A DNA stretch of 64,000 nucleotides from Anadara kagoshimensis (lineage: Eukaryota; Mollusca; Bivalvia; Arcoida; Arcidae): assembly GCA_021292105.1 (NCBI GenBank), contig CM037860.1:12542698-12606697 (forward strand), written 5' to 3'. Both the position numbers and the translations under genes were made by a program. Below, one piece after another: positions 1 through 13,158 of the stretch; position 1 is the first letter of the stretch; each line of letters begins with the position of its first letter. The notes beneath the pieces were generated by a model that saw nothing but the letters and a program-made list of their open reading frames with translations, was not told where the DNA came from and did not search any database.

Positions 1-367
1 TTGTGAAGATGATCAGCAGATATGAATCTACCCGATATGGTGTCAAGCATAGTTTACTTTTCCTATGATGCATGTTATCCGCGTTTCCAATTTTTTATTT
101 AGAGATTTAGAGAAACTGACAGATAAAGTGTTTAAGTCCCGTTACATGATTTATGCTGTTTTTTTCTAAAAGCATGTGCATTGATTTAGCAATAAATTAA
201 TCAAAAATTAAAATCCTTTAAACACTTATCCGTACATGCACTAGAATGTTTTGTAAACCCTTAAACTCCTAAAATCCAAAGTGTTTTCGTTGTTAATTTA
301 TTGTATTGGAGCAGTCAAACAAAGGTCGTGGCGTACAAAAACTTCAGAGAATTGTTAAAAAGCGAAT

Positions 368-370
<3 letters not shown>

Positions 371-424
<54 letters not shown>
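371..424. repeat. (GA)n microsatellite
   Basis: About 27 uninterrupted GA dinucleotides. Confidence 0.98.
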
Positions 425-428
<4 letters not shown>

Positions 429-1237
429 TAGCTTAGCTTAAAGCTACAAATTATAGTACGCAAATGACTATAAACATGGCTCTGATTAAATATTAGTTTT
501 TAACCTTACAATAAATACGTTGGTTTTATAGCCTCATCCATTGATAGTAGTGTCTATTTCTGAATACTGAAACCTCCACTGTCTCTGTAGAGCTATATAT
601 CCTGACCAGTTTGACATTTTATCGATATCATTTAGCTAATTCTGCACTTTTACATCACTCTCTCTGTTTGACTTCACATAAACATATATTGTTTTTCACA
701 TTATAATTGGAACCTGTTGCGGGAATAGTCACGTTTCAGGAACTCGTGGTCGTATTTTCTTTGGGTTTAATTTAGCACTTGTCTGATGTATTTAAGAAAC
801 GACATTCTGATCATGGTATTTCAAGGGGTAATGAAAGATAGTGTGGCGCGTGCCAAATTCGATGAAGGGCGAAGTCATATTGTTTATATTTCCCTTTAGA
901 ATCCAACAATTAATGTCGTACTTCTTTCAAATGAAACCTTAAATTCTGGGGCACGATGTCCTATTTCCAAAAGGTTTAAATATTAGTCTTTAAAACCAAA
1001 GTGTTTCAACTTCAGTCCGATCGTTTTATATCATGATGTTGTAACTATAGTGGTTGGATTTCAGTGTAATGAGACCAAGTGTTTGCAATTACAACTGTCA
1101 TGTGCTACTTTGGAACTTTTATGAAATAATATAATTCAAAAGTAGCACATGACACAACGAATGCTGGTCCCTCATCGAAAAGGAGTCCTATAATTATCAA
1201 GATGCCCCATTTTGACGGAAACTGTTACCCATGTTTT
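425..1237. other. Non-genic stretch
   Basis: AT-rich, no supported gene. ACTTTTGAATTATATT.. near 1120-1160 partly mirrors AGTAGCACATGAC (1141) against GTCATGTGCTACTT (1097), a small inverted repeat of about 14 bases. Confidence 0.5.
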
Positions 1238-1340
1238 GATAATGATGATCTTACTACTACTGTTTTTTATGCTGCTGGTGATGATGATGTTATTACTATG
1301 CTGTTGCTGCTGTTGTTGTTGTTTTGTTTGTTGTTGTTGT

Positions 1341-1406
<66 letters not shown>
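1238..1406. repeat. Compound TTG/TGA trinucleotide microsatellite
   Basis: Imperfect GAT/ACT/TGC repeats lead into TTG repeats (about 1301-1341) and then about 21 TGA units (1342-1404). Both strands give long open frames (poly-Met, poly-His) that are repeat artefacts. Confidence 0.95.
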
Positions 1407-1407
<1 letters not shown>

Positions 1408-2017
1408 GTTGCCTAAAATTGAAACACCCCAAGTTATTCACTTATTGTGATAAATAATTGTTGAAAGTCATAATACCTGGTCTGAAAGTCTCTTTTTTGT
1501 CATCTAGGTGTCAATCTGTAGCCGGGAACGGTATGACAGGCTACGTCGTCTGTCGTAAACACAGTCAATGCAAAGTTTTATGCGTTGTAACTCTCCAACG
1601 AACTATGGACGGTATCACAAAGTTTTCTCGACACAAATGAAATGTTCTCATCATCATAGAACATTTTCATCACAATTAATTATCTTATTATCAATTATTA
1701 ATTAATTTACCTTCTCCTGGAGTCTGAAAATCCATACGGTAGTTATACATGTATATATTCACAAAAGGCACTCATTTGCTTTTTATTTCGTATTTGAAAT
1801 GATTGTATGTGTGGTGATTAAAAACTCATTTACCTTATTCATTATTCACAATAATGGTCTTATAATGATCATTATCACATATAGACCTATTCTTGTGAAC
1901 TAGAACTGCTTAAGTTTTCTTTTCAATCGAGAAATAACTAAGCTCATCATGCATGCTTAAGATGATTATTATAATTTTATACGTCTCATATGATTCGATT
2001 TTTATAACATTATTTCT

Positions 2018-2366
2018 GGTTGGTTGGTTGGTTGGTTGAATGTTGCTTAACGTCACATCAGCAATTTTCAGCTATTCGCGACGAGAACTGTTTTATTAAT
2101 CTCTATGGATTAATCTATGGACATGTGAAGTGCGAGTGTGTTGTATGGTCTACCTTGTACTAGCGCGCACTTTAACGTGCTAGCTCACAGAGTCGGTACG
2201 ACGCAGACAAGCATACCACTCCCCCAGTCACTGATACCAGGTGAACCAGTAAAGGCCAACGGCTTTAATTTCCTACATGTGGTCTGAGTGGGGATCGAAC
2301 TCACACCGGTGAGAGACCCTGGTTTTGTAGACTGACGTCTTATCCATTAGGCCACCGCGGCCTAAG
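2018..2366 (-). mobile_element. tRNA-derived SINE with AACC-repeat tail
   Basis: Read on the - strand it starts with a tRNA-like head (A box TGGCCTAATGGA, B box GAGTTCGATCC), has a unique body of about 250 bases, and ends GACGTTAAGCAACATTCAACC followed by AACC repeats. This head/body/tail layout is that of molluscan tRNA-related SINEs. Subfamily not assigned. Confidence 0.85.
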
Positions 2367-4124
2367 ATTATTTTTGGTTGTTTTGTCATAGCCTAGTATA
2401 TTTTGGCTACAATTACGTTAGATGGAAACATGTATTTGACAACAACAAAACCAAACTTAACTAAGAACACACCACAGAATAAAAATAAATAATCAAGACA
2501 AGATGAACACCGTCTGACATCATTAATAATAAAACATCAAATTTTAGGCAAGCATGGTGGTGTATTAAAATTACAAACTGATGCAACTTGCCATGGGGTA
2601 TGTTTTTGTGAATTTAATCAATTAAATACCACATTACATGCGTACATATGTACTTCAGTATTGTTTTGCTCTTGAGTTAGCTTTCCTTGCCAATCGTTAT
2701 CAATATTTCTCTCCATCTCGATCTTTGCGTGTTTTTGTATTATTAGCCAAAATCTTGATAATAGAATATTAGAATATTTTGGCACACAATTTTCTATTAA
2801 AACTACTTCTTTTTTGGCTTCATGTGCGTTTGACAAGGATCACATCTGACACCTTATCTGAATTCATTAAGCTTTCATAATATCATCTGGAACGCACACA
2901 ATATTGTTTTCTTTTATGACAGTAAACCTGAGATTGATAAGAAACAGACAGTGTGTGCTTTTCCTTCAACTTGACACTGTTATCATTTATGGTATTTCTA
3001 TGGCTAAGTTACAACAGGTTATTGTTTTCAGAAGAGAATCGTTTCATCTTTATGATTAATAAAATTAACATCGGCCTCCTATATAATCTTTATTGTTGGG
3101 ATTTATAACGAATCATATTACATTCGAAAAGATAAAAATATAAAACTTGCCAGAAAAACAAACATTCAATTTTGGTTTACGTCAGAGTTTCGGCAAATTC
3201 TGGATGACTTGTTATGGTATGCATTGGGTTGATTACATTAAAATGAGCATTCATTGATGATAAAATGACATAGAGCAACAATAATTAACGTCAATATAAA
3301 TAAACCTTCAACATGTGGATTATAGCATTTATTAAATGTTTTTAATTGAACCTTTTCCCTTTTATTAAAAGCAATATACTTCTAAAACAAAAACCATGTT
3401 TTCGGAATTTTAATAAGGATTTAATTAAGAAGTTTTAATCGTAAATATTTTAAAACGCTTTGCCACCGAAAAGAAAACAAATACTAGTACCCAAAAGCAT
3501 CTAATTATAAATTTATTTTACATAGCCATTTTAGGAAAGCCGCAAAGAATTAAATGTTTAAAACTATATTTCTTGATTTTAACTATGGGTATATGTCCAT
3601 TTCATTTTGCTAGTTCTTTGTAAAGTCACAGTTTTATATCTGTAGAAATACATGACACTCTATGCAAGTATCCACCGTGTACAGATAAAGTAAACTAGCG
3701 CCTTGAATGTCAAACTTCTGGATGTTTTTGACACTTTAAAAAAAATTGTTTGGGTATTTAAATCACTATACTTTACCGTCGTATGTTTCTATTGATCAAA
3801 TTAATTTAAAAAAAAAAAACATGTGACCCGGTGCCTGGGGTTTAACGTACCGGGGGTATTTTTTTCAAATCATAATCTTTGAATTATTAGACTCTTTGAA
3901 ACAACAGTGCCGCCGAAAAGGTGTTAAGTACTCAGAAATATGAATACGTATGTAGCCCCGGGGTTATACTGAATGTTTGATTTCAATTGGGGATTTGTCG
4001 CTATTCTTAACGAGTTTTGATACTTAGAGACACTCTGTATTGCTGAAGGCGTGACTTTGACTTGTCTTTGATTTTACACTTTCCGGCTTTACACCAAACT
4101 TGATGGCCGGAGAGCTTTAAGAAC
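2367..4124. other. Non-genic stretch
   Basis: AT-rich sequence with homopolymer runs. I see no exon, RNA gene or clear repeat. Confidence 0.5.
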
Positions 4125-4200
4125 ACCTTGTGCCACCAAAGGCGTTATAACAGCTATTTATAACCTTGTGCCACCAAAGGCGTTATAACAGCTATTTATA
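4125..4200. repeat. 38-bp direct duplication
   Basis: ACCTTGTGCCACCAAAGGCG and the following 18 bases occur twice back to back, almost identical. Confidence 0.93.
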
Positions 4201-4365
4201 ATCTCCGATTTCCTGTTATATGTATAATTTTCACATACTGATTAGTGATTACAGAAGTGTATGAAGTGGTATTAATGTACTTTGGTGATAAATATATCAG
4301 AAATGATCTAAAACCAATAAAGATTTGATAACATCTATCCCCCTTACTTTCTACCAAATACAATA

Positions 4366-4559
4366 CAGACCTGTCGAAAAAATTTAACGCCATGGCAACG
4401 AATTAGCAGCGAATCGACAACTCATCTCCCTGATTCTTTCGGTTAGCAGCTACATATATTTATCTTTTCGGTCACTAGCCATCGATATCTTGGTCACTCT
4501 GCAGACGAGCCATGCCTTTTTATTCTCTCACACTCTATGTTAAACTTTCGACAGGTCTG
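4366..4559. mobile_element. TA-flanked TIR element (CAGACCTG family), copy 1
   Basis: TA precedes CAGACCTGTCGAAAA..TTTAAC, and the right end is the inverse GTTAAACTTTCGACAGGTCTG. No coding capacity. The interior carries short motifs (TAGCTAACGA, GACCGA, AGCTGTCGA in one or other orientation) shared by all copies. Likely a MITE-type non-autonomous DNA element; TA duplication would fit the Tc1/mariner group, but that is inference. Confidence 0.8.
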
Positions 4560-4562
4560 TGC

Positions 4563-4784
4563 TGTACTTTCTACGAAAAGTTAAATACTATGATAACGAA
4601 TTCAGTACCGAATTGACAGCTCATCATAGTCCGACGTCCCTCATTCGCAACTCTTCGATAGCTGCTACATACCTCTCGCAGCTTTTTGGCCATTAGCCAT
4701 CGATAGTACTAGTCTCGGTCACTATATACAGATGAGCTGCGACCCCTTTTTTGTAAGCTCAGTATCAAACTTTTGACAGGCATG
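4563..4784. mobile_element. CAGACCTG family, copy 2 (degraded, adjacent to copy 1)
   Basis: Weak left end (GAAAAGTTAAA), clear right end (AAACTTTTGACAGGCATG) and shared interior motifs. It abuts copy 1, so the two may be a tandem insertion or duplication. Confidence 0.6.
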
Positions 4785-6039
4785 TATTGTACTTTATGTG
4801 ATGTTCAACGTAATCTAAGTAATAGCATCAAGTAATAGTCCTATTTCTGATACACATCAGCATATTCAACAAGGAATTTTAATTCCCCCAATTGAAAGTG
4901 TCTTATTTATCAAAAACAAATTACTTCTTTATTACTTCCAACACAGCAACTCGTTTAGTACACAAGTACTTGTTTTATTTCTGCGGTACTAGTATAGCTA
5001 TAGTCTAATTTGAGTCCTTAATTCCATTTACATCTTTTTTTCGATACAAGTAACTTATTATTATTATTATCATTATTATTATTATCAAATCGTTAAATTC
5101 GACCATCTGATGTACTATCTGTAAATAAACAATTATGTTTAAAAAATTAAAATATATTATGACAGTTTTGTTTCAAAAAAGTTTAGTCTCTCACGGAAAA
5201 TTAGAGTTATCTTCTTGTTATCGTGCAAAAATGAAAAACGGTCAGATATTTCTGAGAACACGTAATGATGAATCAGATTTTTTTCACATACTTGAAGACA
5301 CGCCCCATACAGTAATAACATCACATAAATATTGATTAAGACATGTTACAGAATACCTTTACTATTTCCACATACACATTAATAATTAAACATTCCGCTA
5401 GTACTCGAAGGTAGACACCGGGAGGCAGACTCCCTAGGGGCAGCTTAATAATCTCCGAACTATCTAGGAGTAGAGCATGTGTCCCGAGGTATTCCGTATT
5501 ATTGATACACCGAAGTCAGATAAATGTTTTAATGTTTGGCTGCAGCAACTGATGAAGCAACAGCTCAAACATATTTGTAATTACGTGCAGCTGATAAATA
5601 AAGTAATCAAGGTCACCGTGTTAGTATCCACTATCAGTATCTACTAACCTACTCACCAAGCAACTACTAAATCTACCAAACACATGTTATCTGTTTTGAT
5701 TTGAAATACTACAGTCTATCATCTAGCGTCTTTGAAACCTTGATTATCATCCTGGTCTCTCTTAGATCACTGTATCAACTGATAAGTGTGTACCTCGTCG
5801 GATTCATACCATTCCTCGGATTTTATTGGAATATTCCGGGCCGGAGACGTGGTACATGTGTTTTATAATCCTCAGGTTAAAACTACATCTTAACCTGCGT
5901 GTGCATGTGGATTGTGTATTTGATACAAGTTGACATAGACAATTAGATTATCATAAGTTCTGCAGGTCGTCATGGAAACTAGTCGATAAATGTGTATTCA
6001 ACTATAATAAGGGTATTTATAGAATCTAAGATTTCCAAG

Positions 6040-6062
6040 ATGGAGGAGCCGGATGGTATCGG
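6040..6062 (+). CDS. First coding exon (MEEPDGIG), donor at 6063
   Basis: The ATG is followed by seven codons and two bases, then GTAAGATG, a strong donor. The exon ends in phase 2. Two downstream acceptors accept this phase in an open frame: 27402 (short protein) and 47977 (long protein). The choice of ATG rests on this frame match and on the absence of another open upstream frame that I could support. The transcription start was not located. Confidence 0.62.
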
Positions 6063-9000
6063 GTAAGATGAAGATATATATTCACATATTTATGTTTATT
6101 TTATGTTACATTTGTTGAATATTGCTTGTAAAGTCAGACTATCGATTTTCACAAACTGGCATGTTAAAACGTTTCATATGTCCGTGTCACTGATAATGAT
6201 TCAGTTTAAAATACCATGATGAGTTACTACAATGCTATTTTTCAGTTTTTTATACTTTTAAAATCAATAGTTTTATATAGCTAGCCACGCCTGTTTGTTA
6301 ATTTTATTGAAACACATGGGATTTTTATTTTAAATGAGTGTGTATTGCATGTATTGATCATAAATTGATGTGCAACCTCACATATCGACTAAGTGACTAA
6401 GTCTTTGTTGACATTGTGTGGCAGATTAATGAAATGTAAGAATGCCAACTGTTACTATATGCCAGGCACATTAACCGCATTTCTACATTATTTATTACAC
6501 TTTATTTAAAATTCAGTTGTCATAGTTCCCTATTGACCTTAAGTTGAAGACCCAGCTGTAGGTGTGACTTATGTCCGGGGAATTTTGTTTTCTTTTCTTT
6601 GACTTATTATTATTCATAGTGTATTTTAATTTCTGTTTCCATAGCTTCTGCTAGAAGTGTCAATATTTTGTTAACGACCCATATATGATTAATTGAAGAG
6701 AGGTCAAACATGGAAGTGATGGTGTGTTTCTCCATCAACTGGAACTTTATTATCATACTAATGATGAAAAATGGTCAACTACAGCAGTGAAAATGCCACT
6801 AGAGAATCTTGCAACGCGCCTGTCTTATATATCACAGTGCCATCCAAAACATACTGGCCGGGTTCAAAAGGCAACTCACACAGAGGCCCTAGTTTCCAAA
6901 TTTACTTGCTATAAGTCGTTGTATATGGGAACACTATGTTTTCCCCGGTTTCAAAGCTTGATAAAACCATTTAAGGACAGTTGGTACAATTGAGTTTTGT
7001 TAACTTAAATACCTACATTATAGAAGAGTTTCATAACTGTCAACACTCATAAGATTTAACTAACATATATAATTTACTTTCAAAAATGAATAGATACAAG
7101 AGCCAACACTATATATTTTACAGACCTGTTGATGAAAAATGTTCAAATGTATTAATGATGATGATTGTCGGAGATTAATGTCTACATGTGTCCTGTCGGC
7201 CCAAATATATCGAATGTTAATTAGAGGCGAATTTGTGAATGATTTGTCTATCAACTGAATCTGAATTCTTGTTGTCAAACTGACTGAGGGCGCTACTTGT
7301 GAGGTGAGGTAGTCACATAATCATTCGATCAGCATTCCTACTGGTTAGGTCAAGTTTTGGAATTCAGTCAAAGTATAGCATATCTTCCTCATTTGTAAAA
7401 TCAGGTTATCGTAATTTGTACTTACACATTCCCTGCAGTTCCTTTTAACTTTTGATTTATCTTAAGTGTCAATTTTGCTTATGGCCTTGTTTGTGATCAA
7501 TTAATGACTAAATCGGTTATTTACTTGCTTTTACATCGTTTCGTTTTTTTCCGGGGATGGAAATGGGTTTGGACCTTGGAATACTGGAGTAATTTTGCTA
7601 TATTTTCACATTTATTTAACTTATTGTATGGCTACTCGGTGTATCACAGATGCTCTCACCTACAATAAAGTCCTGTCGAAAGTTTAACCATTAGCTCACG
7701 AATTAGTAGCCTATATATAGCCAGCATTTCGACAACTACTATCTATCTCTCGGTAGTATTTTGGTCACTAACTATCCATATCGGCACTCGAGCATCCACT
7801 CCTTTTAGTTAGTTTAGTGTTAAACTTTTGACGGACCTATACTTTAGCTTCCATAATTCCACGCGGGTCAGTTCCTAGTGCGAAAAAGTTTTCAGTTTGC
7901 TAGCCCAAAGTCAGTAATTTTTACGAACAATCCTGTTTCCGCAACCATCCCTCGATATAGTGAAAGAATCTTAACCAAGGCTTAAAACGCCATTTCTTCA
8001 CTCTACTGATAGTTAATTAGTGGTATAAACTGTCATTCCAACAGTCTAACTACTGATACAGCTATTTATACTTAACCTCACATGCCATCAATAAGTCTCA
8101 TTACCGTGATCATTATCATTATCCGGCTTTCTTATGAGGCATCTCGATCTAGCTTATGGGGGTGGGGTTGATTGATCCCTTCATCACTCACTGGAAGCTT
8201 GGGGATTATGTAGTGAGTCGCATATTGGACTATACTGAAAGAGTAATTTACTAGTATTAACTTCAATAATGTTCCACTGTATTCTTATTTTCCTGAAAAA
8301 TTCTAAAGTACAGATCTGACAAAAGTTTAACATAGACCTAACAAAAAGGAATAAAATAAAAGCTCGAGTCCGGCGAACGAGTGTCAGAGATATACGAGTA
8401 GATGGCTAATGACCTAAAAGCTGTCGAGATGAACTAATGAGGGACAAAGATTCCGAATTGATGCTGATTCGTTAGTTTAGTGTTAAACTTTCGATAGGTC
8501 TGCATTGAACTAGTATTATGTAAATATTTCGCCATGTTACTTATGAATTGCATGCTGGTAGTAACTGTATACGTATACAATAAATAAGTGTTCTTATCAA
8601 GAACTGCTTCCCTTACATACACTAAAACAATTAAAGGTTAGATTGAACTTTCAGATATCGCTTTTAAAAATGTCAGAGGTTGTGGTCAAATATTGTTATC
8701 TTTATACTTATTGTTGTTTAATTTCATTTTCCCCGACGCATTGCTTATTTTTAATAATTGTTTCTCCCAATGGAACAGAAGTGGGTTTTCAATTTCTGCA
8801 ATAATTACAAACGGTCATGTATGTTTCTCTTAAAGGAACAGAAGTCGTGGGTTTTTCAATTCCTGCAATAATTATATGGGGTCAGCTATGTTTCTCTAAA
8901 CCCCACACTTTTATAAGAAAATATTTATGCTGGAGTCATGGTATAAACAGATATGGATAATAAAACTAACCAAACCTGACAGATTGATTATTTATATTAT

Positions 9001-12000
9001 ATACAAGTCATCAACGTACCATCGTCTTTCTTGCCCTGTTGAACAGGATCCAATATTTATCAAACACGTTTTACTGACCTCTCACAGCTGACGTGTTTCT
9101 GGTAATTAAGTGGGGAGAAACAGTAGCAGCCCCCTGCTGACCAAGACTTAATCTCAACACTACCACATTTATATCTTTATAATTGGCAATTTGTGATTAC
9201 AAAAATTCCGCTGTTGTTGTTAGATGGTTCACAGCTTTGAACAGTATGACATTTACTGAGTTATGTCGGAAAACATCTAGAACTATGTCAAGTCGAAGTA
9301 ATTATGTCAGAATCAGGACAGTCTTAAACATCTAGAACTATGTCAAGTCGAAGTAATTATGTCGGAATCAGTACAGTCTTAAACATCTAGAACTATGTCA
9401 AGTCGAAGTAATTATGTCGGAATCATGACAGTCTTAAACATCTAGAACTATGTCAAGTCGAGGTAATTATGTCGAAATCAGGGCAGTCTTAAACATTTAG
9501 AACTATGTCAAGTCGAAGTAATTATGTCGGAATCATGACAGTCTTAAACATCTAGAACTATGTCAAGTCGAGGTAATTATGTCGGAATCAGTACAGTCTT
9601 AAACATTTAGAACTATGTCAAGTCGAAGTAATTAGGTCGGAATCAGGACAGTCTTAAACATCTAGAACTATGTCAAGTCGAGGTAATTATGTCGAAATCA
9701 GGGCAGTCTTAAACATTTAGAACTATGTCAAGTCGAAGTAATTATGTCGGAATCATGACAGTCTTAAACATCTAGAACTATGTCAAGTCGAAGTAATTAT
9801 GTCGGAATCGGGACAGTCTTAAACATCTAAAACTATGTCAAGTCGAAGTAATTCTGTCGGAATCAGGACAGTCTTAAACATCCAGAACTATGTCAAGTCG
9901 AAGTAATTTGACATTGTTTCTGTGTTAATTACTGGTCTGAGTGTCATTTTCCTATGTTGAATATTCCTAGATTTAATTTATACATCCCCATTGAGAGAAT
10001 TTTGTATTAAATCATGTTCATGTGTTCGATTTTATGCAGATTTTATATACAATAATGTAACAGACCTACTGTTCTAAACAGCTGTTATGCAAATGCCATC
10101 TATTTTTCTCAGGGCGCATTACTTTACTATTGTTCCAGGGAGCTTTTCTTTGTCAAATAAGCTTTTAGGTTTAATATTTTATATTAAATTTTATACATAT
10201 TGAATTTAATATATAAAAGCCTAAACCACGTTTATAATTACTAAAACCTCGTTTTTTTAGAGATCGTAGCCACATTATACAACATTTTGTTATAATATTA
10301 ATAATGAATAGAGTTTGATCAAATGTAAAGCCCATTCTGCAAGCCTCTGGTTTTTCTCTACATTCCTAAAAATCAGCTTTTTTTAAAAGAAAAAACACTG
10401 ATCATATACATTGTACCTTCCTTTATCGGTGCCTGGTATGTAAATCAAGTTGAAAACTAAATACATGTATGAGAACACTAATAAACCATCCATCATGCCA
10501 AGGAGAACAAACCAATTAAAGGAACAAAAACATAAGAACAATTGTAAAAAAGGAATAAAAACGTAATTAAAACTTAGAAATTTTTATCTTATTACAACAA
10601 GATAAAAAGTAAGATTTTAATCATGAAATAATCCCTGGAGGGAGGTTAATGGCGGTGTTTTCATTTTCGAATAAAGTTGCTACAGGCTGAATAGAAGGTG
10701 TGATCAAAGAAAGTAGGTGTATTTGTAATCTGTGACTGTCATTCACGTTATAGTTTAATCTAGATTATTAATGCTTATAGGTAAATTTTCAGTTTAATTG
10801 CCGTCATTAAAATTTATAAAGTATAACGCGCTATAGTATAGCTTGTTCCACCACGGAACATTATACAACACAGCAAGCTGCTTACAAATAAATTGTTGTC
10901 TCAAAGTTATTGTAAACCTTAGCTTATCAAGGCCCTCAAAAAGTGTTATGGTTGTCACCATATTGTTGAGAAGTATCCAAATTTATTATAGATATATTTG
11001 ACGTCCGAGTGTCCTGTCTGTCTTTTATTCTCAGATTTAGTGTAGCTTGTTAGACAGGTGATGTTTACCCTTCCGGGGCATCCAGCCTCACTTCCAAGTG
11101 GTAATTTGCGTGTTTGACTAAATTTGTCAGTTTTCACTTTGTTTTGGAATTGTGATTTGGATATAGACCGATATTTTTGTGTTTGATTGTTTGATTTAAG
11201 CTCTAAACTCTCCTGGAAACCCGTATGGAATCTCGAGCAAAATCCTTCATAGAATAATATAAAATATGATTGATGAAATGGTAAAATATCAAAACATTGT
11301 TCTGTTGGTATGTCATGGCATTTTTCCAGACATAAAAAAATATATATTAATTCACACTTATGGGATCTCAGTGGCCAAGTTGTCTAAATAAAACGCTGAC
11401 TTACGGATCACAGGCGCCTCTCACCGCCATGACCTCTCGGGATTGAAAAATTTAAGCATCACTAAGTTTATTTTTGACTTATGTTGAACATAGTTATTAT
11501 TGTTCAGCAGCAACAATTGTCTACATTTCATTGTATCGCGTATATCGGCGGGATGGAATATACATCCAATGTTTAAATAACAAAGTTCATGAGACTTTTC
11601 CATTAGTTAATTATAGTTATGTAATAGTGTAATCGATTTGAGAAGCATTATACTAGAATGATGAAAAATATACATATATAAATGTCGTTTTGTTTCCGGT
11701 CTGTAGAATACAATCTATAAGCGTTATAGAGACGTTGATGAAAAGCGTTATAGAGACATTGATCACCCGCGTGATTGTACGTTAGGTTACGATACTAATC
11801 TGTAAGTGGACTTGGAGTAATAATATTTGATTACTTACTGCTGTTATTACTTCATACAATCAATAAAACATGTGATATCACACAAAACTACAGCTAGAAC
11901 TGACGTACAAACAACTAGTAATAAACATTGTATTTATTGTCAGTCAGTCGGCCATGTGTTTACGAACTTTATCAGAAATATTGGTATGGAAACACATTAC

Positions 12001-12378
12001 TGATCAACTCGGGGGTTAGTTTACAATAATTGTAATGGAAATTGCCTTTCAGTTTCTGATATATAATCCTTAAACTTAGACATATATTTATATTATATAG
12101 GTCTATTTGAAATATAAGAAGATTGGTTTATTAGGGTTTTTAACGAAATGGTAATACGTGTAGTATTATCTGGTAGAAGTAACTGATATAAACTGGGTTA
12201 CACATTGGAAGAAGTTCTTAAAATAATAGAAATAGGAATCGGAGACACTAGAAAAGTTAATTACCTTTCAATGAATTGATTGATTTCACGTCCCAGTCAA
12301 GACTATTTCACTTATGCCAAAACGTCATCGGCAATAGGCGAAGTGGGAGAATTTTTTCCTTTGCATTGTGCTTATGAC

Positions 12379-12430
<52 letters not shown>

Positions 12431-13121
12431 GCCTAGTTAGTTTTACCCCGTCAGAATATAGCGTCTAAGCGTAGAGAGCTTATTTTCGATTATATAGTTC
12501 CTTGGAGATTTGCTAACTGACGACGAAAATTCTGTGTGGTGCTTGCGTAAAATAAAATAACTTAAATTGATTATATACGATGTAACAAAGAACATTTAAC
12601 AACAAAAGAATAATATATACTTTAGGACACAAACCCACAGATCAATGTTCAAATCAGAAAATTCCAAATATATTCAATTAGAATCGTGTGCTAAAAGCTT
12701 TATTCAACTTTGAAACACGTTCGATGAAATGGACTCATATATGTAATGTTTGTCAATCTTTAAATTCCTTTTTTCATGATTCTTCAATTTGGCATTGGTA
12801 TGCATATTTCATACAAATACAGTTATTTCTCTTCCTACAAGATACATTCATGTCTTTAGAATTATGACGTCTTTGACATGAGTTTGACCCCACCACACCC
12901 CACCCTCCCGATGATATCGAACTTCTTGTCAGTATTTGGCAAACAAATTTGTTCGGGAAAATCAAAAATATTTAATTTCTTGCTTTATTCACTTTTGGAT
13001 ATTATTCCGAGCAGTTTATGTGATCAATTTAATCTGTCAGTTTTCAAAGTTTTCGCCTAGCTTTGAATTGTGAAGCGGTTTGTCTGTGTTTGATTTATTC
13101 ACTTTTGGATAATAATCCCAG

Positions 13122-13158
<37 letters not shown>

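Noticed and set aside
1172-1450. Open frames on both strands with poly-His or poly-Met
   Set aside because: Entirely produced by the TGA/TTG microsatellite; no splice or start context.
6724-6993. 89-codon open frame soon after the first exon
   Set aside because: No splice borders, no recognisable motif, and no ATG context that would support a gene.
12280-12468. Open frame with a poly-His run
   Set aside because: Translation of the ATC microsatellite.
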